From Aurantiochytrium sp. KH105 (lineage: Eukaryota > Sar > Bigyra > Thraustochytrida > Thraustochytriidae), in assembly GCA_003116975.1 (NCBI GenBank), contig BGKB01000011.1, positions 248,001-312,000 on the forward strand: a stretch of 64,000 nucleotides of DNA, written 5' to 3'. Within the stretch, counting starts at the first letter, position 1. The number at the start of each line of letters is the position of its first letter. The notes beneath the pieces are model-generated. The model had not been told where the DNA came from and ran no database searches. It saw nothing but the letters and a program-made list of their open reading frames with translations. Both the position numbers and the translations under genes were made by a program. Positions 30,102-40,255 of this stretch are shown in pieces.

Positions 30102-31919
30102 CTACATATAAGTGTATGCACATTTGCGACGCGACTGTGCCAATAAACGTCCTTGGGTACGCTCTCGTCGCCGCGCATGCTCAAGAGCGTTTCGCAAATG
30201 ATCAACCCGAGCCCCAACATGCATTGCGTGCTCACGGTTGTACTCTTGCACATTCACGCCAGTAGGCCCAGACTGTTGAGCGCTTTGCCTTGCTCGACCT
30301 CCTTGGGCTCCTCCTGCCTCTTGGAAGTCGCGATGGAGCGTCGAAACGGTACCCGTGCTGATGCGACCCTCGTCGTTGGTCCAGCAAACCTCTGTTTTGA
30401 CATCCCGATATTGTGCCGCATGCATGCGCTGCTGTGCCGCATGCATGGAGTGTGCGTTTTCAAGGTGATACCTATTGTCTGTCATATCGACCTTCTTCTC
30501 CGTAATACAAGACGGTGTCGTCTCGGCGAGCACTTTGACGGATGCGCCAGAGCTCTCGTCTTGCATGGCTCCTTGAGAGCCTTGGGCTGTATGAGCCACA
30601 TGGGCTGTATGAGATGCGTGAGCTGCATGAGCTGCGTGCGGACCTTGGAGTTCTTGAGCAGATTCAGTACCGCCATTTGCAGCGGCCGCGGTTGTCAGCC
30701 GGAGAAGCTCGCGTCTACCACCCACCATTGTTGCAACGGCCGCAAGCACCTTTTTGGCGTCGGCGCGAGCGCTCTCGAGTTCGTCCCGAAGCGCGAAAAT
30801 CTGCTTTTCCTGATGAGCGACAGTTTCTTCTCGTGCTCGCGCGTTCTGAATCTCTGCCTTGAGCTCAAGAACAGCATCACGGCTAGCGTGGACTTCACTT
30901 TGAAGCTGATTCTTCAGTTCTCGCTCGTGCTGAAGCGCAGTCTGCGAGTCCCGAAGTTGAGCGCGGAGCCCCTCAATCTGGGTCTGGAGAGCATGCTTTG
31001 CCTCATTTGCGCGCGCGGTCTCCTTGCGCGCCATATCGAGGTCGTTGGCTAGCGTACGCGACTGCCGCACATCGTCGCGGAGCTGGGTGAGCTCTTTGGT
31101 GATGCGATCGAGATCGACTTTGGCGATGGACGCCATATCATTCCTGGTTGCTTCTCCGAAGCCTGACCGCCGTGAGGAGCTGCTTGAAAAGTGTCTTTGC
31201 AGTTTTGACTCTGCCTCGAGAGGCGTTGGGGGCGGCGATGGCCTATCGATCGTCGCCCTCGAGTCACCTTCTGCGTTATTGGCAGCTGAAATGTCGAGGC
31301 CTGGGGGCGGTTTGGGCATTCGACGCTGTGCGAGCGTTGGGAGATCTTTGCGAGGCAACGACGGGAGTCCAGGAGGCGAAGGCGGTGTTGGCGGTGGCGA
31401 GGGTATGTCTGCATCGGAAACGTGGGAGGATACGCGGCGGTCTCTCTCGCTTGCGGCAGCAGTATGGCTGGCCACAGGCGGATTTGCCGCGGATGATGCT
31501 GGAGTTTTGGACTCGGCTTTGTTTGGAGCTGGTAAAGCTACTTTGTCGTTTGCCTGAGGCAGCCTCTCTGCATCCTTTGATTCTTCTTCTTCTTCTTCTT
31601 CTTTCTCCTCTTCTTCATGGTTCTTGCCTTCGCGAAGGCCCTTGTTATTTTTCACATTTGTTCCGTCAGCTTTTCTCGAGGCGATGGAAAGACTACGGTC
31701 CTCGTTGGCGGAGCCGTCACTGCGAAAGCTAAGACTCCGATTGGACAGTCTACGAAGCGAGTGCAGTCGCTTCAGTCTCTCTGATCCGATGGAGCGTCCG
31801 CTGCTCTGGCGAAAAAGCGAACCTGTCTCGCTGTTTTGCCTAAATAGCTGACTTTCGGTGTCATCCTCAACCTCGATCACTTTGCGTCGTGCACGGATTT
31901 GCGCGAGAACTCCGTCCAT
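30102..31919 (-). CDS. Uncharacterised coiled-coil protein with Pro-rich and His/Ala-rich segments
   Basis: 605 aa from the ATG at 31919 (the open frame runs ~100 nt further up, only with a GTG). Order: an Arg/Ser-rich N-terminus (about 1-100, RQNSETGSLFRQSSGRS); a Glu-rich stretch from a GAA repeat; a Pro-rich segment (PSPPPTPPSPPGLPSLP, about 175-240); a coiled coil from about 265 to 405; then a His/Ala-rich tract (HAAHAAHASHTAHVAHTA, about 435-455). The Pro-rich segment could bind SH3 or profilin-type partners, but no formin FH2 domain is present. I do not recognise a family. The His tract could bind metal or simply be low complexity. Confidence 0.6.
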   Translation of the reverse strand: MDGVLAQIRARRKVIEVEDDTESQLFRQNSETGSLFRQSSGRSIGSERLKRLHSLRRLSNRSLSFRSDGSANEDRSLSIASRKADGTNVKNNKGLREGKNHEEEEKEEEEEEESKDAERLPQANDKVALPAPNKAESKTPASSAANPPVASHTAAASERDRRVSSHVSDADIPSPPPTPPSPPGLPSLPRKDLPTLAQRRMPKPPPGLDISAANNAEGDSRATIDRPSPPPTPLEAESKLQRHFSSSSSRRSGFGEATRNDMASIAKVDLDRITKELTQLRDDVRQSRTLANDLDMARKETARANEAKHALQTQIEGLRAQLRDSQTALQHERELKNQLQSEVHASRDAVLELKAEIQNARAREETVAHQEKQIFALRDELESARADAKKVLAAVATMVGGRRELLRLTTAAAANGGTESAQELQGPHAAHAAHASHTAHVAHTAQGSQGAMQDESSGASVKVLAETTPSCITEKKVDMTDNRYHLENAHSMHAAQQRMHAAQYRDVKTEVCWTNDEGRISTGTVSTLHRDFQEAGGAQGGRARQSAQQSGPTGVNVQEYNREHAMHVGARVDHLRNALEHARRRERTQGRLLAQSRRKCAYTYM

Positions 31920-33556
31920 CACGTCAAATAGCTGACACGCTTGCGATGTTGCTTGCTTGAGACGCGCTCGGGCGCGAGGAAGCACGCGCACACGCACACG
32001 CCCGCGCACATGCACGCGCACGCGATGCCGAGCTCGACTCTACGCCTTTGCCCTCAAGCTAGCTTATGTACTACAGAGCAAGGCAAGCACAAGAGCTGCA
32101 GACTAAGCCGTCCGGCCAGGCCGCGCCGCGCCCGAGCTTCTAGGCTGACTGGATTATCTATCTATCCTTAACCACCTTACGTATCTCTCTTCTCGGTCAA
32201 CTTGGCGCTTATACTCTTGCTCCCTCATTTTGCGAAACGATCCGTTGAGCGTCTTGACGCCGCATTAAGCCCTATCTGGACACTAATAAGGTCTACTCTT
32301 ATTTACGCCACAATGCAATGCAATACAACCAAAATGAAAGCAACTACTACCAAAAGTGGAGATTGCCTCGTTTTCTGCTTGCTCGCCCGCTCGCTTGGCG
32401 ACCGCAATTCGGGTTGCGCGCGCACAAATCCAGCACTAGCGCACAACCATCCTCACCTTGATCACCAGCCATCACCAGCAGCTGCTGCTGCTGCTGCTAC
32501 AGCTACTGCTGCTACCTCCTACCTCAGCTTGCCTGCCCCATCGATGTTGATACAAACGCTACTGCTGTCATGGTAGGTTTGCGATGGATGTGCAAAAATC
32601 TGACTGGCCAGGGAGCCGCCACACCACCAGCCATACCAGTGGCGAGCCTCGCGGGGCCGCTGCCACGGTCTCCATCATCATCCTTGACGACAGCTTTGCC
32701 AGTCACCTCGTCGCAGTCGCCGCTGCCACGCCCACCACCTGCAGTTGCGCAACGTTGCGTCCTGCCGAACTTCAATCCGTCTGCACAAACTGAAGAAAGG
32801 CCCTAGCCCAGCCCATCCATCAGTCCCAGGCGTGTCCAATGGCCATGCTGGCTGTCCCCGGCACGGCCTTTCGTTGCGAGATGCCGCCCCGAGGAGCTCC
32901 GAATCCGGCTTCCGAGCCTCGCCTTGCCTCGCCTCGCCTCGCCTCGCCTCGCCTCATCATGACGCCTCCTCCACCCCAGGGCCAGCCAGCTGGCTTTCTT
33001 GCTCGCTTTCTGCACTGCGCCATCGCTGTGCTGGCGCAGAGCACGCGCCCGCGAGGGTGCCCCGAACGCCCCCGTATCAATTCTCCGTCCACACCAGCCA
33101 GTGCGCGGCTTCCTGGCCAGCGAGCGAACGCCGCACGCCCGCCCTCGCCTGGGCTTGCGTTCTTGCTTTTGTCGACGGTAAACTCAGCCGCCGCAAGTGG
33201 GCGAGTGGTCGCCGGAGGGAGGGAGCCAGAGCCGGAAGAAGAAGAAGAAGACGCAGCAGCAGCAGGCAGCGAGCGCTGCGTGCGTGCGGAAAAGCGAGAG
33301 CACGGAGGCCGGCAAAAGCAGAGCTAGGCCTAGGCTGGGAAAGCCCGCTCCAAGGAGGCCAAAACAGAAACACCGTTGGCGGCCAGGAGGTGCACGCGAG
33401 CCAGGTCGGCGTGCGTCTCTGCGTCGCGGAGGCCAGGCAGCCAGGCAGGCAGCCAGGCGGGAGGGTCGAGGATCGTGGGAGCGAGAGGAGAAACCCTCGT
33501 CGCGACGCGAGCGAGAGCGGACGAACGGACGAACAGCAAGCGGCTGGGCAAGCAGC
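31920..33556. promoter_or_regulatory. Long divergent intergenic region, coiled-coil (-) / cathepsin B-like (+)
   Basis: About 1.6 kb with no supported gene. It has an ACGC/CACG-rich run near 31985-32030, a (CTG)-like cluster at 32475-32510 and a pentanucleotide GCCTC repeat (32917-32955). The cathepsin frame is open back to 33197 but the upstream peptide (KKKKKTQQQQ) looks like low-complexity DNA, not protein. Confidence 0.5.
32917..32955. repeat. GCCTC pentanucleotide repeat
   Basis: About eight GCCTC/GCCTT units upstream of the cathepsin B-like gene. Confidence 0.9.
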
Positions 33557-34996
33557 ATGTGGAGCGCGATGAAAGGGCCTGCGCTCGCGACGAGGATCGC
33601 GGCGGCTCTCCTGGTGACGCTGGCGCTGTCCGCGCAACAGGAAAGCGCCCTTGCCGTGGACGTGGAGATCCCAAACCACTTTGATACCAGGACAAAGTGG
33701 TACGGATGCGGCCTGCACGTCATGGACCAGGGCCAATGCGGCAGCTGCTGGGCCGTGAGCGCGACCTCCGTCTTTGGTGACCGCGCGTGCATCTGGCTCG
33801 CGGAGAACGGGACGGCGCTGCCCCCCGGCGGCGTGTTCACGGGCAACCGACTTTTTCAAAAGGCTGGCCAGTGCACCGAAGATCTCCACCAGGCCCACGA
33901 CCATGGATGCAAGCGCACAGCCCTCTTTCCGTCGCCGCAGGCCCTCCTTTCCTGCGCATCACTTGCCGAAGACAAAAAGCTCTTCCCAGACTCGGCCGGC
34001 TGCGGCGGCGGCTGGAACTCAGACGCCTGGCGTTACATGTTCATCCACGGACTTCCCACGATGGAGGCCGGAGGTGCTGGCGGCTGTGTACCTTACACAT
34101 CTGGCCACTGCCATGGCAAAGATCCGCACGGTAACGGATGCCGAAGCTGCGATGGTGTCATCGACCAATGCGAGGACTCGGGAACGAAGCCCACGTTCTA
34201 CCGCGTGCACAGCTTTGGCTCGATCCATGACCCAGAGCTGCATTCCCGAGCAAGCACTGCCGAACCCCGTCCTGCTTCTGACGCCGAGGCCCTTGGACGT
34301 CAGGTCCGCGCCATGCAGGTGGAACTCATGACCAACGGTCCCCTTCAGGTCTGCATTGACTACTTTGGAAACTTTGGCAAGTTCTTCAACGATTCCCCTC
34401 TGGGCATTTACAACAGCACAGACAAGCAGCCCGTTGTTGGAGGCCATTGTCTCAATCTCTTGGGCTGGGGTCACGACGAGTCTTCGCAGATGGACTACTG
34501 GCTGGTGAAGAACAGCTGGGGTCCGAACTGGGGCAATGAGGGTGTCTTTCGTTTCATTCGCGGCGCGGATCTCTGTGGTATCGAGTCCGATATCTGGGCT
34601 GGATGCCCGGCCAACTCGAACTGCCAGCTAACGGCCGGTGTGCGCCACAACGAGTCTCATGTTCCGCTTGGAGCCGAGGATCACGTGTTGCTCCGCGAGC
34701 GCCTCTTTGATCCCGCGATCTCGCTCGCTCTCGCGCAGGACGCGCATGCCCGGGACGCCCCCCCCTCGTCGGCCTCGCGAGGTGGATACTGGCGCGAGAT
34801 CCCTCGCCAAGAGTTCTCGACTCATCCTTTTGCGCTGCACGTGGCGCATGCGTACGAGGAGGCATACGGTGCCCCCACTACTCCCGAGCAAGCGGCTGCT
34901 GCAGCTGTCACGGTGCGCTCCCAGGGTGGCGTTCGTGGCTTCAAGCTCAACGTTCTCTTTGAGAACGGTCGCGAGGTGATGAACGACCATGTGTAA
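33557..34996 (+). CDS. Cathepsin B-like papain-family cysteine protease
   Basis: 479 aa. Signal peptide in the first ~33 residues (ATRIAAALLVTLALSAQQESALA). The catalytic triad is intact: QGQCGSCW with C64, GHCLNLLGWG with H297, and KNSWGPNW with N319. A GCVPY...GHCHGKDPHGNGC segment resembles the cathepsin B occluding loop, which gives dipeptidyl carboxypeptidase activity. The gene is unusual at both ends. Almost no propeptide separates the signal from the mature domain (NHFDTRTKW starts at about 40). A C-terminal extension of ~115 residues follows the usual end (CGIESDIWAG). Lysosomal or secreted action is likely. The start ATG was chosen because it opens a clean signal peptide; the upstream frame lacks another ATG. 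Confidence 0.88.
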   Translation: MWSAMKGPALATRIAAALLVTLALSAQQESALAVDVEIPNHFDTRTKWYGCGLHVMDQGQCGSCWAVSATSVFGDRACIWLAENGTALPPGGVFTGNRLFQKAGQCTEDLHQAHDHGCKRTALFPSPQALLSCASLAEDKKLFPDSAGCGGGWNSDAWRYMFIHGLPTMEAGGAGGCVPYTSGHCHGKDPHGNGCRSCDGVIDQCEDSGTKPTFYRVHSFGSIHDPELHSRASTAEPRPASDAEALGRQVRAMQVELMTNGPLQVCIDYFGNFGKFFNDSPLGIYNSTDKQPVVGGHCLNLLGWGHDESSQMDYWLVKNSWGPNWGNEGVFRFIRGADLCGIESDIWAGCPANSNCQLTAGVRHNESHVPLGAEDHVLLRERLFDPAISLALAQDAHARDAPPSSASRGGYWREIPRQEFSTHPFALHVAHAYEEAYGAPTTPEQAAAAAVTVRSQGGVRGFKLNVLFENGREVMNDHV

Positions 34997-35319
34997 ACAC
35001 GAACGCGACCTTTTTTATGGTTAGAGAGTCTGACCGCGCGTGCCTTACAGTGCTGCTACCTGTTAGTGTAGGTGGGCGGGATCGATCATCTTCTTCCTTT
35101 CCTTCCCTTTCCACCTCCTTTCCATACCCCCCTGTTTTTTCTCGTTCCGTAGTTTCGCGAAGTAATCGTGAGGAGACAAGCTAGTTGGCAACTGGCTGGC
35201 CAAATAATTGATTGGTTGGCTGGCTGGCTTATTGCCTGGCTAGCTGGCTGGCTTGGCAATGAGTTGAAATGATTTTGCAATAATCTCTGCTATTCGTGCT
35301 GTTGCTGCTATTCGCTGCC
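34997..35319. other. Convergent 3' intergenic region
   Basis: 323 bp. It contains TGGCTGGCTGG/TTGGCTGG repeats at about 35190-35255. No gene seen. Confidence 0.5.
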
Positions 35320-36015
35320 TCATAGTGAGGCGAGCGTGTCCATACCAACGTGAGGACCTTTCACCACATCAAAGGTCATCTCGCGATCAAACTCCTCATT
35401 CACGCCCTTGACGCCATAGGTGACAACATCTCCCGGGTTCATGGGCCCCACGCCAGACGGGGTGCCAGTGAGAATGAGGTCACCTCGCTCGAGCGTCATG
35501 GAATGCGTCACGGCCGAGATAAGCTGCGGCACATTAAAGACCATGTTGGAGACGGACGCACGCTGACGCTCCTCGCCGTTGATCGCGAGCCAAAGCTCGA
35601 GTTTCGCGGGGTCGGGAACAAGATCCTTGGGAATAAAAGGCCCGATGGGGCAAAAGGTGTCAAAGCCCTTGGCTCGAGACCACGGCAGGCGCTTCTCCTT
35701 GGCCTCAGACTGCAGGGTGCGGCCGGTGATGTCGATGCAGATTGCATAGCCCGCAACATGATCATATGCCTTGTCCACAGGCACGCGCGTCGCCTTGTCG
35801 CTGCCCATAACCACGACGAGCTCCACTTCGTGGTGGACCTCGCCCACGCCCTGAGGAAGCTCAATTGGCGCTGGCATCTCGATCAGGCTTCCCGCCGGCT
35901 TGAGAAACCAGAACGGGTTCTTGGGCGCCTCATTCTTGAGTTCCTTGGCGTGCTCAACGTAGTTGCGCCCGATCGCCGCGATCGTGCGCGGCCTGCACGG
36001 AAACCCTCTCATCAT
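35320..36015 (-). CDS. FAHD1: Fumarylacetoacetate hydrolase-family protein, FAHD1-like
   Basis: 231 aa, the usual size of FAHD1/acylpyruvases. The family core is evident: IGRNYVEHAKEL at the N-terminus, KPAGSLI, the metal-binding HHEVELVVVMG, then a GYAICIDITGRTLQ stretch and KGFDTFCPIGPF. The C-terminal part has LILTGTPSGVGPM and PGDVV. Family members cleave acylpyruvates and act as oxaloacetate decarboxylase, usually in mitochondria, using Mg or Mn. No long targeting peptide is seen, though MMRGFPCRPR is basic. Start ATG at 36015, with another ATG directly before it in the same context region. Confidence 0.88.
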   Translation of the reverse strand: MMRGFPCRPRTIAAIGRNYVEHAKELKNEAPKNPFWFLKPAGSLIEMPAPIELPQGVGEVHHEVELVVVMGSDKATRVPVDKAYDHVAGYAICIDITGRTLQSEAKEKRLPWSRAKGFDTFCPIGPFIPKDLVPDPAKLELWLAINGEERQRASVSNMVFNVPQLISAVTHSMTLERGDLILTGTPSGVGPMNPGDVVTYGVKGVNEEFDREMTFDVVKGPHVGMDTLASL

Positions 36016-36896
36016 TTTCTTTCAAGTGTCGAAGCCTGCCCAAGAAGTTTTGCTGTCAATGGATTTTTTTTTGTTCTCATGGGAATGCGCAACAATGGGG
36101 CAGTATCAGGGTGGATGAAGAGCTGAGCCCTCGCACAAGTCTTTTGCAAGGCCAGTCTCTCACTGTCAGGCCGGTACAATACCCCGTTCGTGGCAGCGTT
36201 CACCCGGCTGAGAAAATGGCAATTTATCATGACAACATCATTCAGAGTCCGCTTTTCTGGTCCTGGGCCCTAGCAAAAGAAGAAGAAGAAGAAGTGAGCG
36301 CCCACAGAAAACAATTTGAGAACGCCATGCCGGTGCAACCACAACAAAAGGTGGCCGATCACAGTCACCATGGACCGACCAGAAAGCATGCACCAAAAAA
36401 GTTGCCAATTTAGCTGTCTGTCTGCAGTGCTGCCTGTCGCGTTTTACTTTTTTCTCTCTCAAGACAGATAATCACAAGAAGGCCTACTCCTCCTTTGGAA
36501 AGGTCAAGACTTTTTCCAGCCATGTCCCAGCTGAGCCGGGCCCTCTTGACCCCTACCCTCCTTCATCGTTCTTCTTACCTCTCTTGTGGCGCATTGCTTT
36601 CGCCGCATCGTCATCATCGTCGTCACCATCATCCTAAGTTACCTCATCATTCCCCCTCTGATTTACTTACACGTGGAGCCAAGGCGTAAGCGCGCGACGC
36701 GGACGACGAAATCGATCTTGACTACAGACGCGCAAACGCAGAGCAAGAAGCGAGCGAGCGAGCGAGCAGGCTGGGTGTCTGGCTGGCGCGGAGAAGGAAC
36801 CCAGGCGCGCACGCGCTGCCAGCGAGCCAAGCGCACAGCGCATAGCGCAGCAGGGCAGAGCAGAGCGTGGGATCGAGAGAAAGAACTCTGGCCAAG
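36016..36896. promoter_or_regulatory. Divergent intergenic region, FAHD1-like (-) / 3-ketoacyl-CoA reductase (+)
   Basis: 881 bp with no credible gene (the 100-codon frame at 36111-36413 lacks recognisable features). It contains a GAA run near 36278-36295 and GCGA repeats at about 36750-36770. Confidence 0.45.
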
Positions 36897-37859
36897 ATGT
36901 CGCAAGGATGGCACGAGTACGCGCTTCACGTGCTAGCGGCCTTTGGCGCGCTGTACCTGGGCAAGCTGGGCGTGGGCCTTTTGTTCTCGGCGGCAAAGAA
37001 GCTGGTGCAGGGCGGTGGCGTGAATCCCACCAAGTACGGCAAGTGGTGCGTGGTGACGGGCGCAACCGATGGCATCGGCAAGGCCTTTTGCTTTGAAATG
37101 GCCAAGAAGGGCATGAACGTTCTGCTCATCAGCCGTACCGAGAGCAAGCTTGTGGACTGCAGCAAGGAGATCGAGGCCAAGTACCCTTCTGTCAAGACAA
37201 AGTACCTCGCCATCGACTACAGCAACTTTGACAAGGCTAGCCAGGACAAGGTGGCCGAAGCCTTTTCCGCCCTCGATGGAGGTCTCGGCGTTTTGGTCAA
37301 CAATGTCGGCATGTCGTACCCTTTTCCACTCTACTTTCACGAGCTCTCTGACGAGGACGTTCGCGGGCTGCTGGAGCTCAACGTGACCTCCACCACGATC
37401 ATGACCCGCCTTGCTCTGCCCGTCATGTTGGCACAAAAGAAGGGCGCCATTCTTAACATAGGCTCCGCCGCTGGTCTGCACCCTAACCCTCTTCTGGCGC
37501 TCTACAGTGCAACAAAAGCCTTTGTTGAGTACTTTTCCTACTCGCTCAACACCGAGTACGCTTCCAAGGGTATCTTTGTTCAGTGCCATGCGCCCTTCTT
37601 CATTGTGTCCAAGCTTTCCAAGTTCAAGCGCCCCTCCGCTTTCATCCCGACTGCCGAGGACTACGCCCGCAAGGCCCTCACCAAGCTTGGTGGCGAACCT
37701 GTTGTCTCACCGCATGCGCCTCACCAGGTCGCTTCGTACCTCATGGATTGCATTCCAGAGTCTCTCATCCAGTCGGTTTCGCTCAAGTACCATCTTGGCA
37801 TTCGCGCCAAGGGTCTTCGCAAGCGTGCTCGCGAGGAGGAGTCCAAGAAGTCAAAGTGA
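36897..37859 (+). CDS. Very-long-chain 3-oxoacyl-CoA reductase (KCR/HSD17B12 type)
   Basis: 320 aa short-chain dehydrogenase. An N-terminal membrane segment (about 10-32) precedes the NADPH-binding GATDGIGKA (TGxxxGIG). NNVG follows at about 140. The catalytic set is S190 (NIGSAAG), Y203 and K207 (YSATK). The C-terminus ends in the lysine-rich KKSK, typical of ER-retained membrane proteins. The overall sequence fits the second step of ER fatty-acid elongation, reducing 3-ketoacyl-CoA to 3-hydroxyacyl-CoA. In a thraustochytrid this would support very-long-chain lipid synthesis. Start ATG chosen at AAGATGTCGCAAGG; the longer open frame starts only at GTG. Confidence 0.92.
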   Translation: MSQGWHEYALHVLAAFGALYLGKLGVGLLFSAAKKLVQGGGVNPTKYGKWCVVTGATDGIGKAFCFEMAKKGMNVLLISRTESKLVDCSKEIEAKYPSVKTKYLAIDYSNFDKASQDKVAEAFSALDGGLGVLVNNVGMSYPFPLYFHELSDEDVRGLLELNVTSTTIMTRLALPVMLAQKKGAILNIGSAAGLHPNPLLALYSATKAFVEYFSYSLNTEYASKGIFVQCHAPFFIVSKLSKFKRPSAFIPTAEDYARKALTKLGGEPVVSPHAPHQVASYLMDCIPESLIQSVSLKYHLGIRAKGLRKRAREEESKKSK

Positions 37860-38410
37860 ACCGCACGCCCTACCGACGACGACATTAGCACTGTTGCATC
37901 CTGTCCCGAGAAAAGTCCTCTACTTTCAGTGTGACACTCTTTCGACACCCAGTTGCGCAAAGAAAGTGCCACAGTACGTATACAACACAGTGTTTTTCTT
38001 GAAAGACGTTTATAAACGTAGCATTCTTGGCTTCCTGTTTCCACTCGTATCCTTGACGTCATTTTCTTGCAACACGTGTTTGTTCGCCTTCGAGAACCTC
38101 CTGATGAACAAATAACGAGCCTCCTTGCGTGCCGTGGATGAAACAAACATTATGTCCCTCTTGTCGCCCCCAAATGCCGACTTAGATCTTTCTTTTTGGT
38201 CCAGCAGCTCAGGCTTGATCAATGGAGAGCTAGCTCATCGACGTCTGCAACCGCTGATGATCTTTGCTGTTGATAGCAATCAAGGTGCCATACAATTGAT
38301 TGATGTCAGTCATGAGATAGGCCTAGTGCCTGACATCTTCTGCGCCAAACCACCAACGACAGCGGGCGATCGAAAAGAAGCAGACGTGCGCGCTCGCGGA
38401 CTGGCGCAAG
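37860..38410. promoter_or_regulatory. Intergenic region between reductase and Nup62 (tandem +)
   Basis: 551 bp holding the reductase 3' UTR and the Nup62 promoter. No gene seen. Confidence 0.45.
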
Positions 38411-40255
38411 ATGTCGGGCTTTAGCTTTGGCGGGAGCGGCGGCGGCGGCGGCGGGAGCAGCAGCGGCGGCTTCAGCTTTGGCGGCGGCGGCGGTAGCGGA
38501 AATGGCGCGTCGAGCGGCGGCGATGCCAAGGCGAACTCGGGGGGCTTCAGCTTTGGCGGGGCGACGAGCGGCGGCAGCAGCGGCGGCGGCGCAGGGCTCT
38601 TCGGAAGCTCGTCGTCATCGACGACGGCTGCAACGCCCGCCAGCGGAGGTCTCTTTGGTAGTGGCAGCTCATCCAGCGGCACTTCGGGATCGACAGGGGG
38701 CCTCTTCGGCAGCTCGACCCCTGCTCCAGCTGCGGATAGCAACAAAGCCGCGACCAGCAGCACTCCGGCGACCTCGACCAGCTTTAGCTTTGGAGGTGGC
38801 AACAGCTCGTCGTCAACAGGTGACGCAGCAAAGCCATCGGGAGGAACCTCGGGGTTCTCTTTTGGCGGAGGCGGCAGCAGCAGCAGCAGCACTAGTGGCG
38901 GCGGCGGATTCTCTTTCGGCGGTAGCAGCGGAGGCGATGCCGCCAAGGCACAGGGAGACTCGAGCGACGCAAACAAGGAGGCTTCATCATCTTCTGGAGG
39001 AGAATTTTCCTTTGGCGGCAACGCCGGCACCTCTTCGAGCACTTCGAGCGGAGGTGGCCTTTTTGGATCGAGTACTCCAGCAGCAAAGACTGACGACGCC
39101 AAGTCTTCCAGCGGTGGAGGTCTCTTTGGATCATCCACACCTGCCGCGAGTGGTAGTGGTGGTGGGCTCTTTGGATCCACCTCGAGCTCAAGCACGTCTT
39201 CCGTTGCGGCAACGAGCTCGACTACGTCGGGATCTGGTTCCGGGGGTGGCGGCTTGTTTGGCGCAAGCTCGAGTGGGACTTCAGATGCCTCCAAAGAAGC
39301 TGAAAAATCGTCCTCAGGAGGCCTGTTCGGCTCCTCGTCGAGTGGAGCCGCTGGCACAAGCTCGTCATCAACCACAACGGGCTCGGGTGGCGGCGGCCTC
39401 TTTGGTCAGCAGCAAACGAATGACAAACCAGCCGAAAGTTCTGGATTTAGTTTTTCGGGAGCCAACAGCAGCAGCAGCAGCAGCAACAAAAACGAGTCGT
39501 CGACAGCGACCACAACGACTTCCTCCTCCTCTGGTGGTCTCTTTGGTGGCGATGCCAACAAGAACGCGGATGCGAATGCGAACGCCTTGACTGTGTCCGA
39601 GTCAAAGCAGGACAACAGCCAAAACGCAGACCTTGCCGGCGCCAAACTTGACCTGAACGGTCTAACAATCGAGCAAATTGTGACTCGATGGAACTCGACC
39701 TTGCAGGCACATGTTGACAGCTTTTCAGAGGCTGCCGACCAGGTGAAGCGTCGCGATGTGCTTCTGCTCGAGAACCAGAAACGCATCACGGAGCTTGCCA
39801 AGGAAGCTCAGATCCTCAAGTCTTCGCATTCGAATCTCAAGACAGACCTTGATTCGGTCTGCGAGCTTCAGGTCGACCTGCACGCCTCCCTTGAGCAGCT
39901 CGAGCGTGAGCTCGATCATCTCGAGATTGCGTACGCCGATCGCGTCGATGCCAATGTCGACTCAGCGCGCCAGCAGGCCTACGAGAAGGCCTTTGGTCTC
40001 ACGGGTCAGCTCGACAACATGGCTGTGCAAATGAAGGATATTGTAGAGAAGCTAAACAAGTCCCACGACAGCGATGCAGAGACCGAGTCTCCGGAGGTTT
40101 TTGTCATGCAGATTCTCAACAAGCACTACCTTTCCCTCAATTGGCTCGAGAAGACCTCGGCGCAGCTTTCGCGTGAGATCGCGGCTACTTCGCGCCAAGT
40201 CTCGCGTGTGCATGCAAACACCCAGGCTCACGCTGCGTCATTGTTTCCTCGCTAA
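38411..40255 (+). CDS. NUP62: FG nucleoporin Nup62/Nsp1
   Basis: 614 aa. Residues 1 to about 390 are dominated by FG motifs (FSFGG, GLFGSS, repeated over 20 times) in a Ser/Gly/Thr-rich matrix, the permeability-barrier part of the pore. Residues ~410-600 form the Nsp1-type coiled-coil domain (GLTIEQIVTRWNSTLQAHVD, then heptads) that assembles with Nup54/Nup58 in the central channel. Both halves match Nup62/Nsp1 in order. FG spacers vary, as usual. No start ambiguity: the ATG at 38411 gives MSGFSFGG. An AATAAA lies 109 nt after the stop. Confidence 0.93.
   Translation: MSGFSFGGSGGGGGGSSSGGFSFGGGGGSGNGASSGGDAKANSGGFSFGGATSGGSSGGGAGLFGSSSSSTTAATPASGGLFGSGSSSSGTSGSTGGLFGSSTPAPAADSNKAATSSTPATSTSFSFGGGNSSSSTGDAAKPSGGTSGFSFGGGGSSSSSTSGGGGFSFGGSSGGDAAKAQGDSSDANKEASSSSGGEFSFGGNAGTSSSTSSGGGLFGSSTPAAKTDDAKSSSGGGLFGSSTPAASGSGGGLFGSTSSSSTSSVAATSSTTSGSGSGGGGLFGASSSGTSDASKEAEKSSSGGLFGSSSSGAAGTSSSSTTTGSGGGGLFGQQQTNDKPAESSGFSFSGANSSSSSSNKNESSTATTTTSSSSGGLFGGDANKNADANANALTVSESKQDNSQNADLAGAKLDLNGLTIEQIVTRWNSTLQAHVDSFSEAADQVKRRDVLLLENQKRITELAKEAQILKSSHSNLKTDLDSVCELQVDLHASLEQLERELDHLEIAYADRVDANVDSARQQAYEKAFGLTGQLDNMAVQMKDIVEKLNKSHDSDAETESPEVFVMQILNKHYLSLNWLEKTSAQLSREIAATSRQVSRVHANTQAHAASLFPR

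Noticed and set aside
32745..33572. 275-codon plus-strand frame upstream of cathepsin B
   Set aside because: Arg/Ala/Ser-rich, crosses pentanucleotide repeats, and overlaps the cathepsin start in another frame.
38323..39590. Long frames in other phases or antisense over the Nup62 FG region
   Set aside because: Repetitive GC-rich codons give long shadows; the FG frame has the real protein.
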